Positions 34,161 through 47,445 of a stretch of DNA of 64,000 nucleotides are shown piece after piece (positions within the stretch are counted from its first letter, which is position 1; the number at the start of each line of letters is the position of its first letter). Position numbers and translations under genes: made by a program. Under the pieces are notes generated by a model that saw only the letters and a program-made list of their open reading frames with translations, was not told the origin of the DNA and ran no database searches. This stretch comes from Amnibacterium flavum (GTDB taxonomy: Bacteria; Actinomycetota; Actinomycetes; Actinomycetales; Microbacteriaceae): NCBI RefSeq assembly GCF_003097495.1, contig NZ_QEOP01000001.1, positions 186,001-250,000 on the forward strand, given 5' to 3'.

Positions 34161-34188
34161 AAGAGGCCCGCATTTCTGCGGGCCTCTT
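34161..34188 (-). terminator. strong intrinsic terminator, minus strand
   Basis: AAGAGGCCCGCA (34161-34172) and TGCGGGCCTCTT (34177-34188) give a perfect 12-bp stem with a 4-nt loop, followed on the minus strand by a TTTCCTTT tract. It starts 6 nt after the stop of the small ORF at 34195-34329. Confidence 0.85.
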
Positions 34189-34194
34189 GTGAAG

Positions 34195-34329
34195 TTAGGG
34201 TGCGGCGCCCCCCAGCGCCGCACCATCGGAGCCCCCCGACTCCTTGTTGAAGACTTTACGTTCTCGCAGGACCCCCCAAAAGTCCCCAACCCGGGTGTCG
34301 GCACTTAGGGGGACATGGTTTGTCCCCAT
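34195..34329 (-). CDS. possible 44-residue peptide gene or small RNA
   Basis: On the minus strand an ATG at 34329 opens 44 codons to a TAA at 34197-34195, only 6 nt before a strong terminator. The peptide reads MGTNHVPLSADTRVGDFW at its start, has a basic middle (LRERKVFNKE) and a Gly/Ala end (SGGSDGAALGGAAP). The 3' codons also form a GGTGCGGCGC/GCGCCGCACC hairpin (34199-34224). GC at third positions is about 70%, lower than neighbours, so either foreign origin, weak coding constraint or a structured RNA is possible. A GATAAT sequence (34333-34328) overlaps the ATG; if it is a -10 box the transcript would start inside the ORF and would be an RNA rather than a message. No homologue was recognised. 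Confidence 0.45.
   Translation of the reverse strand: MGTNHVPLSADTRVGDFWGVLRERKVFNKESGGSDGAALGGAAP
34282..34327. promoter_or_regulatory. candidate regulatory motif shared with the pilA upstream region
   Basis: GTCCCCA (34282-34288), GGCACTTA (34300-34307), GGGGG (34308-34312) and an inverted repeat GGGGACA-N5-TGTCCCC (34309-34327) match in order the elements at 28686-28739 before pilA. The gap between GTCCCCA and GGCACTTA is 11 nt here and 7 nt there. Confidence 0.45.
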
Positions 34330-34382
34330 TATCCATTTCGCACCTGGTTGTCACCGAGAACAAAATTCCCGGGGGAATGAGA

Positions 34383-34412
34383 AAACGCCCTTCCTAATTC
34401 GGAAGGGCGTTT
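34383..34412. terminator. intrinsic terminator between 34459 gene and the small ORF region
   Basis: AAACGCCCTTCC (34383-34394) and GGAAGGGCGTTT (34401-34412) form a perfect 12-bp stem with a 6-nt loop and T-rich exits on both strands. It lies 47 nt after the stop of the minus-strand gene at 34459. Confidence 0.85.
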
Positions 34413-34458
34413 CTTTCACAAGTTCGATTCGGTCCGGACCCTGCGGCCCGGGAACGGG

Positions 34459-34752
34459 TCAGCGCCGGTTGGCGATGACCCTCCGCACCAGCTCGCCGAC
34501 GCTCGCCGAGGGTCTCGGAACCACGGTGATCTCGACGGTGTAGGGACCGCGCTCGCGGCTCTGCTCCTGCACCGTGTCAGCGGTGATGCGGCGCGAGAGC
34601 AGTGCGTGCATCGCATCGGCGGCGTCGAGGGCGACGATGCTTCCGCGCACCGCGCTACCCCAGAAGTCGCTTCCGGTGAAGTCGAACGGCTGCGTGTCGA
34701 CGCTCACCGATTCGGCCTGCGCCCCGCGAGAAGGCTCAGCGATCAAAGTCAT
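34459..34752 (-). CDS. small hypothetical protein
   Basis: No family recognised. The 97-residue product starts MTLIAEPSRGAQAESVSV, contains FDFTGSDFWGSAVRGSIVAL in the middle and ends in a basic VRRVIANRR. I start at ATG 34752, which follows GGGGGAAAGAAAG; a longer frame to 34980 runs into the promoter region of the divergent gene. It is a single-gene unit closed by a terminator. A DFWG motif also occurs in the 44-codon ORF downstream, which may be coincidence. Confidence 0.55.
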   Translation of the reverse strand: MTLIAEPSRGAQAESVSVDTQPFDFTGSDFWGSAVRGSIVALDAADAMHALLSRRITADTVQEQSRERGPYTVEITVVPRPSASVGELVRRVIANRR

Positions 34753-34979
34753 CTTTCTTTCCCCCAGCGGACCGCTGATTCCCCCGAAGAGCGCGTCCGT
34801 GGACACAAGGTATTCCTGCGTGCGAAAAAGTGCGATACCCGCCTTGGGGTGCCACCCGTTGGCCCACGAGAACACCCCCATCGGTTCAGCCGTCACCCGA
34901 GAACGCTCGCTACGGTTTCGTGCACGAAGCCGATCGCCCGGCGCAGCCCGCCGGCCGGCATCGCCGGAGGAGACCAGCA

Positions 34980-35783
34980 ATGTCGAGCATCGCAGTCACG
35001 CGCACACCCGCCGCCGACACCGTGCGACAGGTCGTCGTGGGGGTGAGCGCCGTCATCGCCGTCGTGGGTTCCTTCGTCGGATCCGGCGCGGCGGGCGGAA
35101 CGCCGATCAACGAGGCCGCAGGAGGCGCACTCGCCGCGGACGCGACGCAGGTCGCCCCCGGATGGCCCGCGTTCTCCATCTGGAGCGTGATCTACCTCGG
35201 GCTCCTGGGGTACGCCGTCTGGCAGCTGCTCCCCGCGCAGAGGGCGGCCCGTCGGCATCGCCTGCTCGGCTACCCCGTCGCGGCCTCTCTCCTCCTCAAT
35301 GCGGCGTGGATCCTCAGCATCCAGTTCGACCTGTTGGCGCTGAGCGTGCCGATCGTGGTCGCTCTCCTGGTCGTGCTGATCTGGGCCTTCTCCCGCACCC
35401 TCGCCGAGCAACCGACCAGCAGGGTCGATGCGGTCGTGACCGACGGCACCATCGGCCTCTACCTCGGCTGGGTGTGCGTCGCGACCGTCGCGAACGTGGC
35501 GGCGGTCCTCGTGGCCGCGGGGTTCGACGGACTCGGGATCAGCGCCGACTTCTGGGGCGGCCTGGTGGCCCTCATAGCGGGCCTGGTCGGTGTGCTGCTC
35601 GCGGTGAAGGACAGGGGCCGTCTGGCACCGACGCTGTCTCTCTGCTGGGGCCTCGCCTGGATCGCCGTCGCACGCTTCGCCGGGCCGCTCGTCTCGGAGC
35701 CGACCGCCTGGGCGTGCGTCGCCGCCGTCGCAGCCGTCGTCGCCACCACCCTCATGCTGCGGACCCGTGCCGGCTGGCGCTAG
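34980..35783 (+). CDS. TspO/tryptophan-rich sensory protein-like membrane protein
   Basis: The 267-residue membrane protein has about eight hydrophobic helices. The part PGWPAFSIWSVIYLGLLGYAV (abbreviated: PGWPAFSIWS and IYLGLLGYAVW) and the Trp-rich middle (NAAWILSIQFDLLAL, LVVLIWAFSRTL) resemble TspO/MBR proteins, but it is longer than classical five-helix TspO (~160 residues), so it belongs to the extended group. The ATG at 34980 has CGGAGGAGA before it. Function in this group is unknown. Confidence 0.75.
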   Translation: MSSIAVTRTPAADTVRQVVVGVSAVIAVVGSFVGSGAAGGTPINEAAGGALAADATQVAPGWPAFSIWSVIYLGLLGYAVWQLLPAQRAARRHRLLGYPVAASLLLNAAWILSIQFDLLALSVPIVVALLVVLIWAFSRTLAEQPTSRVDAVVTDGTIGLYLGWVCVATVANVAAVLVAAGFDGLGISADFWGGLVALIAGLVGVLLAVKDRGRLAPTLSLCWGLAWIAVARFAGPLVSEPTAWACVAAVAAVVATTLMLRTRAGWR

Positions 35784-35813
35784 AACCCCCGGCGGGGCCC
35801 CTCCCGGAACGGG

Positions 35814-35851
35814 AAAGGCCCCGCACCGACCGGAGTCGATGCGGGGCCTTT
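35814..35851. terminator. bidirectional terminator between TspO-like gene and rpoC
   Basis: AAAGGCCCCGCA (35814-35825) and TGCGGGGCCTTT (35840-35851) form a perfect 12-bp stem with a 14-nt loop between two convergent genes; both exits carry short T runs. Confidence 0.85.
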
Positions 35852-35891
35852 CTCTGACCGCGCGGGAGGCCTGACCGGCCTCCCGGGGAGG

Positions 35892-39767
<3,876 letters not shown>

Positions 39768-39818
39768 TTTCTCTTCTTTCCTACGTTACGTATGCAGGTT
39801 GCTTTAGTGAGCTGCGGA

Positions 39819-42800
39819 TCAGATGTCGTCGATGGACGACGACTCGAAGCGCGAGGAGATGTTGATGCCGAGCTCTTCAGCGGCACGGAAGACCTCGTCG
39901 TCCGTGTCGCGCAGGCTGACCGCGGTGCCGTCGGCCGAGAGGACCTCGACGTTCAGGCACAGCGACTGCATCTCCTTGATGAGGACCTTGAAGCTCTCGG
40001 GGATGCCGGGCTCCTGGATGTTCTCGCCCTTGACGATCGCCTCGTAGACCTTCACGCGGCCGAGGATGTCGTCGGACTTGATCGTCAGGAGCTCCTGCAG
40101 TGCGTAGGCGGCGCCGTACGCCTCGAGGGCCCAGACCTCCATCTCACCGAAACGCTGTCCACCGAACTGCGCCTTACCACCCAGCGGCTGCTGCGTGATC
40201 ATCGAGTACGGACCGGTCGAACGCGCGTGGATCTTGTCGTCGACCAGGTGGTGCAGCTTCAGGATGTACATGTAGCCCACCGACACGGGGTCGGGGAAGG
40301 GCTCACCGGAGCGGCCGTCGAAGAGCTGCGCCTTGCCGGAGGATCCGATCAGACGCTCGCCGTCGCGGTTGAGCGTCGTCGAGTCGAGCAGACCAGCGAT
40401 CTCCTCCTCGAGGGCACCGTCGAACACCGGGGTCGCGACCTTCGTGCCGGGCGCGGCCTCGTGAGCGGCCTTGGGCAGACGCTTGGCCCAGTCGGGGCTT
40501 CCCTCGACGGCCCAGCCCTGCTTCGCGGCCCAACCGAGGTGGGTCTCGAGCACCTGACCGAAGTTCATGCGGCCCGGGATTCCGAGCGGGTTCAGGACCA
40601 CGTCGACGGGGGTTCCGTCGGCGAGGAACGGCATGTCCTCGACGGGCAGGATCTTCGAGATGACGCCCTTGTTGCCGTGACGGCCGGCGAGCTTGTCACC
40701 CTCGGTGATCTTGCGCTTCTGAGCGATGTAGACCACGACGCGCTGGTTGACGCCCGAGCCGAGCTCGTCGTCGTTCTCAGCCGAGAACTCCTTGACGGCG
40801 ATGATCGTGCCCTCTTCACCGTGAGGAACCTTCAGCGAGGTGTCGCGCACCTCGCGGCTCTTCTCGTTGAAGATCGCGCGGAGCAGGCGCTCCTCGGCGG
40901 ACAGCTCGGTCTCGCCCTTGGGCGTGACCTTGCCGACCAGGATGTCACCGGGGTGGACCTGGGCGCCGATGCGGATGATGCCGCGCTCGTCGAGATCGGC
41001 GAGCAGCTCGGGGCTGACGTTGGGGAGGTCACGGGTGATCTCCTCCTTGCCGAGCTTCGTGTCGCGGGCGTCGACCTCGTACTCCTCGATGTGGATCGAG
41101 GAGAGCACGTCGTCCTTCACCAGGTTCTGGCTGAGGATGATCGCGTCTTCGAAGTTGTGACCCTCCCACGGCATGAACGCCACGAGGAGGTTCTTGCCGA
41201 GTGCGAGCTCGCCGTTCTCCGTCGCGGGACCGTCGGCGAGGACCTGACCGGCCTCGATGCGCTCTCCGGCGTCGACGACGACACGGTTGTTGTACGACGT
41301 GCCCTGGTTGGAGCGGTCGAACTTGCGCAGGTAGTAGTTCTGCGTTCCACCCTCGTCGAGCTGGATGGTGACGACATCGGCCGACACCTCGGCGACGACA
41401 CCCGACTTCTCGGCGATGACGACGTCACCCGCGTCGATGGCGGTGTAGCCCTCCATACCGGTTCCGACGAGCGGCGACTCGCTGCGCAGCAGCGGGACGG
41501 CCTGACGCTGCATGTTCGCACCCATGAGGGCGCGGTTCGCGTCGTCGTGCTCGAGGAACGGGATGAGCGAGGTCGCGACCGACACCATCTGGCGGGGCGA
41601 GACGTCCATGTAGTCGACGCGGTCCTTGTCGACGAGCTCGACCTCTCCGCCCTTGGGGCGGACGAGGACCTGAGCCTCGGCGAAGCGGGCGTCGTTCGTC
41701 AGGGGCGCGTTGGCCTGGGCGACCAGGTACTCGTCTTCCTCACTGGCGGTGAGGTAGTCGATCTGCGCGGTGACGACACCGTCGACGACCTTGCGGTACG
41801 GGGTCTCGATGAAACCGAACGAGTTGATCCGCGCGAACGAGGCGAGCGAACCGATGAGGCCGATGTTCGGGCCTTCCGGGGTCTCGATCGGGCACATGCG
41901 GCCGTAGTGCGACGGGTGGACGTCGCGGACCTCGACACCGGCGCGCTCACGGGACAGACCACCGGGGCCCAGCGCGGACAGACGACGCTTGTGCGTCAGG
42001 CCGGCGAGCGGGTTGTTCTGGTCCATGAACTGCGACAGCTGCGAGGTTCCGAAGAACTCCTTGATCGCGGCGACGACGGGGCGCACGTTGATCAGGGTCT
42101 GCGGCGTGATCGCCTCGATGTCCTGAGTCGTCATGCGCTCGCGGACGACGCGCTCCATCCGGCTGAGGCCCGTGCGGACCTGGTTCTGGATGAGCTCGCC
42201 GACGGCGCGGATGCGGCGGTTGCCGAAGTGGTCGATGTCGTCGATGTCGAGACGCAGCTCGACGGGCTCGCCGTCGCGCACACCGGGGAGGGTGGTGCGG
42301 TTGTCGTGGAGCGCGACCAGGTACTTGATGGTCGCGATGATGTCCTCGACCGTGAGCACCGAGTCGGTCAGCGGAGCGTCGAGACCGAGCTTGCGGTTGA
42401 TCTTGTAACGACCCACCTTCGCGAGGTCGTAGCGCTTGCTGTTGAAGTAGAAGTTGTCGAGGAGTGCACGCGCGGCCTCGGCGGCGACCTGCTCTCCGGG
42501 ACGGAGCTTGCGGTAGATGTCCTTGAGGGCCTCTTCCTTGGTGAGGATGTTGTCCTTCTCAAGGGTGGCTTCGATGGACGCGTAGCCCTTGAAGTTGTCG
42601 AGGATCTCTTCGCTCGTCAGACCGAGGGCCTTGAGGAAGACGGTGACCGACTGCTTGCGCTTGCGGTCGATGCGGACGCCGACCTGGTCGCGCTTGTCGA
42701 TCTCGAACTCGAGCCAGGCACCGCGGCTCGGGATGATGCGAGCCGAGAAGATGTCCTTGTCGGAGGTCTTCTCCTGCGCGCTGTCGAAGTAGACACCGGG

Positions 42801-43307
42801 CGAGCGCACGAGCTGGGAGACGACGACGCGCTCGGTGCCGTTGATGATGAAGGTTCCCTTGTCGGTCATGAGCGGGAAGTCGCCCATGAAGACCGTCTGG
42901 GTCTTGATCTCACCCGTGAGGTGGTTCATGAACTCCGCTTCGACGTACAGCGGGGCGGCGTAGGTCTTGCCGCGCTCCTTGCACTCGTCGAGGGTGTACT
43001 TCTTCTCCTCGAGGAACGGGTTCGTGAACGAGAGCTGCATCGTTTCTGCGAGGTCTTCGATCGGCGAGATCTCCTCGAAGATCTCATCGAGACCACTGCG
43101 GGTCGGAAGGTCGGTGCGACCCTCCGCCTGACCCTGCTCGACGCGCTGCTTCCAGGCGTCGGAACCGACGAGCCAGTCGAAGCTCTCGGTCTGCAGAGCG
43201 AGCAGATCCGGAACCGTCAAGGTGTCGGTGATCTTCGCGAAAGAGAGCCGCGATGCGCCGCGGCCGTTCTTGGGGGTGGTGGACGTTGCGTTTTTCGCAG
43301 CAGCCAA
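39819..43307 (-). CDS. rpoB: RNA polymerase subunit beta
   Basis: The 1162-residue subunit has the rifampicin-binding region [20 protein letters not shown] followed by [11 protein letters not shown], with all usual rifampicin-sensitive residues (D, H, S of the cluster). It also has [12 protein letters not shown] and the C-terminal clamp region. The TTG start at 43307 has GGAGGTT 6 nt upstream. Transcribed with rpoC. Confidence 0.99.
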   Translation of the reverse strand: MAAAKNATSTTPKNGRGASRLSFAKITDTLTVPDLLALQTESFDWLVGSDAWKQRVEQGQAEGRTDLPTRSGLDEIFEEISPIEDLAETMQLSFTNPFLEEKKYTLDECKERGKTYAAPLYVEAEFMNHLTGEIKTQTVFMGDFPLMTDKGTFIINGTERVVVSQLVRSPGVYFDSAQEKTSDKDIFSARIIPSRGAWLEFEIDKRDQVGVRIDRKRKQSVTVFLKALGLTSEEILDNFKGYASIEATLEKDNILTKEEALKDIYRKLRPGEQVAAEAARALLDNFYFNSKRYDLAKVGRYKINRKLGLDAPLTDSVLTVEDIIATIKYLVALHDNRTTLPGVRDGEPVELRLDIDDIDHFGNRRIRAVGELIQNQVRTGLSRMERVVRERMTTQDIEAITPQTLINVRPVVAAIKEFFGTSQLSQFMDQNNPLAGLTHKRRLSALGPGGLSRERAGVEVRDVHPSHYGRMCPIETPEGPNIGLIGSLASFARINSFGFIETPYRKVVDGVVTAQIDYLTASEEDEYLVAQANAPLTNDARFAEAQVLVRPKGGEVELVDKDRVDYMDVSPRQMVSVATSLIPFLEHDDANRALMGANMQRQAVPLLRSESPLVGTGMEGYTAIDAGDVVIAEKSGVVAEVSADVVTIQLDEGGTQNYYLRKFDRSNQGTSYNNRVVVDAGERIEAGQVLADGPATENGELALGKNLLVAFMPWEGHNFEDAIILSQNLVKDDVLSSIHIEEYEVDARDTKLGKEEITRDLPNVSPELLADLDERGIIRIGAQVHPGDILVGKVTPKGETELSAEERLLRAIFNEKSREVRDTSLKVPHGEEGTIIAVKEFSAENDDELGSGVNQRVVVYIAQKRKITEGDKLAGRHGNKGVISKILPVEDMPFLADGTPVDVVLNPLGIPGRMNFGQVLETHLGWAAKQGWAVEGSPDWAKRLPKAAHEAAPGTKVATPVFDGALEEEIAGLLDSTTLNRDGERLIGSSGKAQLFDGRSGEPFPDPVSVGYMYILKLHHLVDDKIHARSTGPYSMITQQPLGGKAQFGGQRFGEMEVWALEAYGAAYALQELLTIKSDDILGRVKVYEAIVKGENIQEPGIPESFKVLIKEMQSLCLNVEVLSADGTAVSLRDTDDEVFRAAEELGINISSRFESSSIDDI

Positions 43308-43742
43308 GGAAATAACCTCCGAGGCCCATCTGGGCCGTGTCGTTCCGTCGGTGTGTTGATTATGCGAGCGAGTGCTTACTTCCCCAGACGGTCGCTAGAG
43401 TGAAATCCAGCTCGGGACGTGACGCGCTCGACAAGGTTCTCGAGCGGGGATTGTCCGGGCGCACGACGGCCGACCACAATATGAAGGCGTGATTGTCTGT
43501 GTCGTTTCGGCCCTGCCGCGAGGCAGCGCAGATGACATGGGAGCGCAAGGGACTACTATATGTCGCTTCGGCCTCGATGTCCAGCGGCATCCTTGACCGT
43601 CACTGTCTTGTCGGGTATAACCCCGGTGAGATGGGCCGGTATTCCCCGTTTCTTCCGCGGCATTCCGCTGATTCCCCGCTGATCGATCCGCCCCGGTTTG
43701 GGGCGCGGCCGGCTATGCGCACGAGTGCGAGAGGATCGTCCG
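43308..43742. promoter_or_regulatory. rpoB leader and divergent upstream region
   Basis: This 435-nt gap lies between divergent rpoB and the spermidine-synthase-like gene. A CATAAT -10 box is seen on the minus strand at 43364-43359, which would give a leader of about 45 nt to rpoB. No clear -35 is visible. No gene with coding character is seen. Confidence 0.45.
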
Positions 43743-44621
43743 ATGGCTGAGTACCGCTTCGAATCCGGCGTCATCGCCGAGATGACTCTTCCCGGCGGCG
43801 AGAAGGCGCTCCTCGAGTACGACCGATTCCGTCCGGGCATGATCACACTCGTCGTCGACGACACACCGCAGTCGCAGGTCGACCTCGACGACCCGTCGGC
43901 GCTGGGCTTCGAGTACGTGCAGCGCATCGGCAATGTGATCGATCTGATCGGCGATCCGGGGCAGCCCATCTCGGCGGTGCATCTCGGCGCGGGCGCCCTG
44001 ACGCTGCCGCGCTACGTCCTCGCGACACGCCCGGGCTCCCGCCAGCAGGTAATCGAGATCGAGCAGGCTCTCGTCGAGTTCGTCCGCGAGCACCTCCCCC
44101 TCCCGCGCGACTCGGGGATCCGCGTCCGCTACGGGGACGCACGGGAGAAGCTCGGCAACCTGCCCCCCGCGATGCGCGGCAACACCGATCTGGTCGTCGT
44201 CGACGTCTTCAGCGGCGCCCGCATCCCCGCGCATGTGACGACGGTCGAGTTCTACCGCGAGGTGGCCGAGCTGGTGTCGCCGACGGGTCTCGTCGCGGTG
44301 AACATCGCCGATGGGCCCGGACTGCAGTTCGCGCGCGGCCAGGCCGCGACCCTGGTGGAGACGTTCGGCGAGGTCGCGGCCCTGGCCGAGACCCAGATCC
44401 TCAAGGGGCGGCGGTTCGGCAACGTGGTCCTCGTCGCCTCCCCGGGGCAGCTGCCCCTCGAGTGGCTGCCGCGCCTGATGGCCGCGGGCCCGCACCCGGC
44501 GAAGGTCGTGGCGGGCCGCGAGCTGCGCGACTTCATCGCCGGCGCCCCGGTCGTGACGGACGCGACCGCCGTGGCGAGCCCCCTGCCGGGCAAGTCGATC
44601 TTCCAGCTCCCCCGCAACTAG
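43743..44621 (+). CDS. spermidine synthase-like methyltransferase-fold protein
   Basis: The 292-residue protein has the PABS/spermidine synthase fold: IGNVIDLIGDPGQPISAVHLG with the GGG-like AVHLGAGALTLPRYV nucleotide loop, VIEIEQALVEF, DAREKLGNLP and DLVVVDVFSGARIPAHV. Such stand-alone proteins in actinobacteria are often annotated as fused or orphan spermidine synthase-like methyltransferases of unknown substrate; true polyamine synthesis is uncertain because no decarboxylase is adjacent. ATG 43743 follows GAGAGGA; the upstream frame is in the divergent promoter region. Confidence 0.85.
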   Translation: MAEYRFESGVIAEMTLPGGEKALLEYDRFRPGMITLVVDDTPQSQVDLDDPSALGFEYVQRIGNVIDLIGDPGQPISAVHLGAGALTLPRYVLATRPGSRQQVIEIEQALVEFVREHLPLPRDSGIRVRYGDAREKLGNLPPAMRGNTDLVVVDVFSGARIPAHVTTVEFYREVAELVSPTGLVAVNIADGPGLQFARGQAATLVETFGEVAALAETQILKGRRFGNVVLVASPGQLPLEWLPRLMAAGPHPAKVVAGRELRDFIAGAPVVTDATAVASPLPGKSIFQLPRN

Positions 44622-44727
44622 CCCCTTCTCCCCCACGAGTGGCGCGGGCCGTCGGCGCGCGCAGGTCCGATCCTGCAGCGGGCACCCGACAGCGCCCCCG
44701 TCCCGCCGTCACCGCGAACCCGGGCAT

Positions 44728-44769
44728 TCCGGACAGGTACGCACGTTCCGGCGCGACCCCCTGTCCGGA
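44728..44769. other. inverted repeat TCCGGACAGG/CCTGTCCGGA
   Basis: Perfect 10-bp arms (44728-44737 and 44760-44769) are separated by 22 nt in the 236-nt gap before the sugar dehydrogenase gene. It may be a weak terminator of the upstream gene or an operator; the rest of the gap 44622-44857 shows no gene. Confidence 0.4.
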
Positions 44770-44857
44770 TCGTGCGGTCTCGCGAACGCGCGGTCTCACA
44801 TCGGGCTCACACCCGCTCGCCGGGGATGCGGAGGTAGGGGTGGCAGGGTCGGCGGAT

Positions 44858-45994
44858 ATGAAGAAGGTGCTGCCGCTTCTCGCTCTGACCGCCGTCGCGG
44901 TCGCCCTCGTCGGCTGCACGGAAGCGCCGGAACGCACCGCGTCACCGCGACCGGTCCCGACCGCGTCGGCCTCGACCGAGCCGACGGCCCCGCTGATCGG
45001 TGCGGTCGCTCCCGTCGGCGAGGCGACGGCGCTGGCCGCCGGCCTGCAGGCACCGTGGTCGGTGGTTCCTGTGCAGTCCGGTTCCGCGCTCGTGTCGGAA
45101 CGCGACACCGCGTCGGTCGTCGAGCTCACCGCCGACGGACAGGCGCGCGTCGCGGGAGTGGTCGAGGGCGTCGTGCCCGGCGGTGAGGGCGGACTGCTCG
45201 GCCTCGCGGTTCTGCCGGAGGACTCGGGCGCCACCTGGCTCTACGCCTATTTCACCGGGGCCGACGACAACCGCATCGTCCGGATGCCGCTCGAGGGCGG
45301 CGCCGGCACCTTCGCGCTCGGAGCGCCGGAAGTGATCCTCGAGGGGATCGCGAAGGCCCGCAATCACGACGGCGGTCGTCTCGCCTTCGGTCCGGACGGC
45401 ATGCTCTACGCCACCTCCGGCGACGCGGGCCAGCCGGGTGCGGCACAGGATCCCCTCTCTCTGAACGGCAAGATCCTGCGGATGACCCCGGAGGGAGATG
45501 TCCCCGCCGACAATCCGATCGAGGGATCGCTGACCTGGTCGTACGGCCACCGCAATCCGCAGGGCATCGCCTGGACCGAATCGGGCGCGATGTACGCCGC
45601 CGAGTTCGGTCAGGACACCTGGGACGAGATCAATCGGATCGAACCCGGCTCGAACTACGGCTGGCCCGAGGCGGAGGGGATCGTGGGCGACAGCTCGTTC
45701 GTCGACCCCATCGTCCAGTGGTCCACCGACGAGGCCAGCCCGAGCGGACTCGCGGCGGTCGGTTCGTCGCTCTTCGTCGCGGGCCTCGGCGGCGAGCGGC
45801 TGTGGATCGTCCAGGGCGCCGACTCGGGCTCCCCCACCACCGACGCCGCGTTCGGCGAACTCGGCCGCATCCGCGATGTGATCGCCGCTCCCGACGGCAC
45901 CCTGTGGATGCTGACGGGCAACACCGACGGGCGGGGCGACCCGCGCGAGGGCGACGACCGGCTCGTCTCCGTCCCGCTCACCTCGGCCGGCTGA
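44858..45994 (+). CDS. secreted PQQ-dependent glucose/sorbosone-type dehydrogenase lipoprotein
   Basis: The 378-residue protein has a lipoprotein signal peptide (MKKVLPLLALTAVAVALVGC, lipobox LVGC, Cys20), a Ser/Thr/Pro linker, and then a six-bladed propeller of the GSDH family: LQAPWSVVPV, GGEGGLLGLAVLP, RNHDGGRLAFGPDGMLYATSGDAG, LNGKILRMTPEGD, WSYGHRNPQGIAWTESG and GSNYGWPEAEG. It would oxidise an aldose or sugar aldehyde outside the membrane with PQQ; the cofactor and sugar are family-level inference. The ATG follows GGCGGA. Confidence 0.9.
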   Translation: MKKVLPLLALTAVAVALVGCTEAPERTASPRPVPTASASTEPTAPLIGAVAPVGEATALAAGLQAPWSVVPVQSGSALVSERDTASVVELTADGQARVAGVVEGVVPGGEGGLLGLAVLPEDSGATWLYAYFTGADDNRIVRMPLEGGAGTFALGAPEVILEGIAKARNHDGGRLAFGPDGMLYATSGDAGQPGAAQDPLSLNGKILRMTPEGDVPADNPIEGSLTWSYGHRNPQGIAWTESGAMYAAEFGQDTWDEINRIEPGSNYGWPEAEGIVGDSSFVDPIVQWSTDEASPSGLAAVGSSLFVAGLGGERLWIVQGADSGSPTTDAAFGELGRIRDVIAAPDGTLWMLTGNTDGRGDPREGDDRLVSVPLTSAG

Positions 45995-46086
45995 GCGGGA
46001 CTCGCGCGGCAGGGCGAGCGACGTCGGAGGAATGGCTTAGCGTTACCGGACCAATCGATCTCGTGCCGGGGACGGAGGTTCAGACC

Positions 46087-46581
46087 ATGGCAGAACTCGA
46101 ACGTGTGCGCGTCTGGGCCGACGCGCTCATCGCCCTCCACCTGGGACGAGGGTGGAGCTTCGGCTTCGACAATGCCAAACGTCGTGCCGGCCAGTGCGAC
46201 TACAACGCAAAGAAGATCACCGTGTCGCGCTACCTCGCCGCCCGGTACGCCGACGACGAGATCCATCAGGTGCTGCTGCACGAGGTCGCTCACGCGATGG
46301 CCGGGCATCGCGCGGGGCACGGGCCGCGTTGGCTCGCGGTCGCCCGCGAACTCGGCTACGAGGGATCGCGCCTGCACGATGGCGAGAGCGCCCACGAACT
46401 GGCGCGATGGGTGGGCAGCTGCCCGGGCGGGCACACCCACTACCGCTACAAGAAGCCCACCGCCCCGCTCTCCTGCCGGCTCTGCGGCCGCGGCTTCAGC
46501 GAGGCACGCCTCATCACCTGGCAGCCTCGCGATGTCACGGGCGCCGACCGACGTGCGGCGATGCAGGCCCGCGAGTTCTGA
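46087..46581 (+). CDS. SprT-like zinc metalloprotease-family protein
   Basis: The 164-residue protein has the HExxH motif LHEVAHAMAGH (His65, Glu66, His69) with KKITVSRYLA upstream, and a C-terminal zinc-ribbon-like part (CPGGHTHYRYKK and CRLCGRGF). It matches the SprT-like domain family, related to Spartan. ATG 46087 has GGAGG upstream. It stands alone between the sugar dehydrogenase and SRPBCC genes. The substrate is unknown. Confidence 0.85.
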   Translation: MAELERVRVWADALIALHLGRGWSFGFDNAKRRAGQCDYNAKKITVSRYLAARYADDEIHQVLLHEVAHAMAGHRAGHGPRWLAVARELGYEGSRLHDGESAHELARWVGSCPGGHTHYRYKKPTAPLSCRLCGRGFSEARLITWQPRDVTGADRRAAMQAREF

Positions 46582-46613
46582 CGCTCCGCTCGCCCGGTGA
46601 GCCGTTCCGGGTG

Positions 46614-47033
46614 TCAGTCCTCGGGCGGCACCTCGGGGACGAGCCGGTCGATGAGGGCCTCGAGAACAGCTCGCCAGTGGACGAGCATGTGGTCGCGCTC
46701 ACCCTGGTCGGCGAGCCGCTCGTGGTGGAGGGCGATCGTGCTGCCCGTCGCGGCGGGGATGACGGTCACCTGGAATGTGGAGTCGTGCTCCCAGTGCGCG
46801 GGACGCCACGTGAGGCGCACCCGGCGGCCGGCAGTCCATCCCCGTAACTCCCCGGTCACCGCGTGGGAGGTGCGGTAGCTCTGGCCGATCCGCTCGGGAA
46901 GAGCCGTCTCTCCGAGCCAGACCGTCACGCCGTCCCCGACGAGGAACGCCCAGACGACATCGGAGGGAACCGGGATCGTGCGTCGCACGCCCAGTTCCCA
47001 TCCGGCGTCTCTGGTGCGCCCCGTCGGAGTCAT
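46614..47033 (-). CDS. SRPBCC/AHSA1-like domain protein
   Basis: The 139-residue protein has the start-domain fold signature: VRRTIPVPSDVVWAFLV, then VTVWLGE, RRVRLTWRPAHW and a C-terminal helix HWRAVLEALIDRLV. Such small proteins bind hydrophobic ligands or act as chaperone co-factors (AHSA1). ATG 47033 follows GAGGAG. No pathway is implied by the neighbours. Confidence 0.8.
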   Translation of the reverse strand: MTPTGRTRDAGWELGVRRTIPVPSDVVWAFLVGDGVTVWLGETALPERIGQSYRTSHAVTGELRGWTAGRRVRLTWRPAHWEHDSTFQVTVIPAATGSTIALHHERLADQGERDHMLVHWRAVLEALIDRLVPEVPPED

Positions 47034-47054
47034 CTCATCTCCTCGAGGGTCGGG

Positions 47055-47357
47055 TCACTCGGTGACCTGGACCTCTTTCCAGAAGGCGACGTAGTCGCTG
47101 AAGTCCTTGCCCACGCGGTCGAAGGCCGACGGGTAAGGAGTGGGGTAGCTCCACGCCCGGTCCTGGAGCAGCTGGTCGCCGTCCTTCACGCTGAAGTACT
47201 GGCATTCGCCCTTCCAGGGGCACGTGTACGGGGTGGGGCTCTTCTCGAGGAACTCGCTCTTCACGCTCGCGGGCGGGAAGTACCAGTTGCCCTCGATCTT
47301 GATGAGCTCGTCTTCGGGGGCTTCTGCGATCACGGTGTCGCCGAGCACAGCCTTCAT
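47055..47357 (-). CDS. DUF427 domain protein
   Basis: The 100-residue protein matches DUF427: MKAVLGDTVIAEAPEDELIKIEGNWYFP (abbreviated by its first residues), YTCPWKGECQYF and SYPTPYPSAFDRVGKDFSDYVAFW. The CPWKG and W residues are hallmarks of the family, whose biochemical function is unknown. The ATG follows AAGGAG. It is 21 nt upstream of the SRPBCC gene on the same strand and probably co-transcribed. Confidence 0.88.
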   Translation of the reverse strand: MKAVLGDTVIAEAPEDELIKIEGNWYFPPASVKSEFLEKSPTPYTCPWKGECQYFSVKDGDQLLQDRAWSYPTPYPSAFDRVGKDFSDYVAFWKEVQVTE

Positions 47358-47445
47358 CTGGTTCTCCTTGTTGTTCGTGTTACCTGGGGAACGCTACGCC
47401 GCCAGCCCTCATTCCGGCTGTGATCCACGGTGGCCGAACGGGCCC

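Noticed and set aside
33921-34304. Upstream extension of the 33339 gene
   Set aside because: Passes through a terminator and the small ORF; the ATG at 33920 has a ribosome site.
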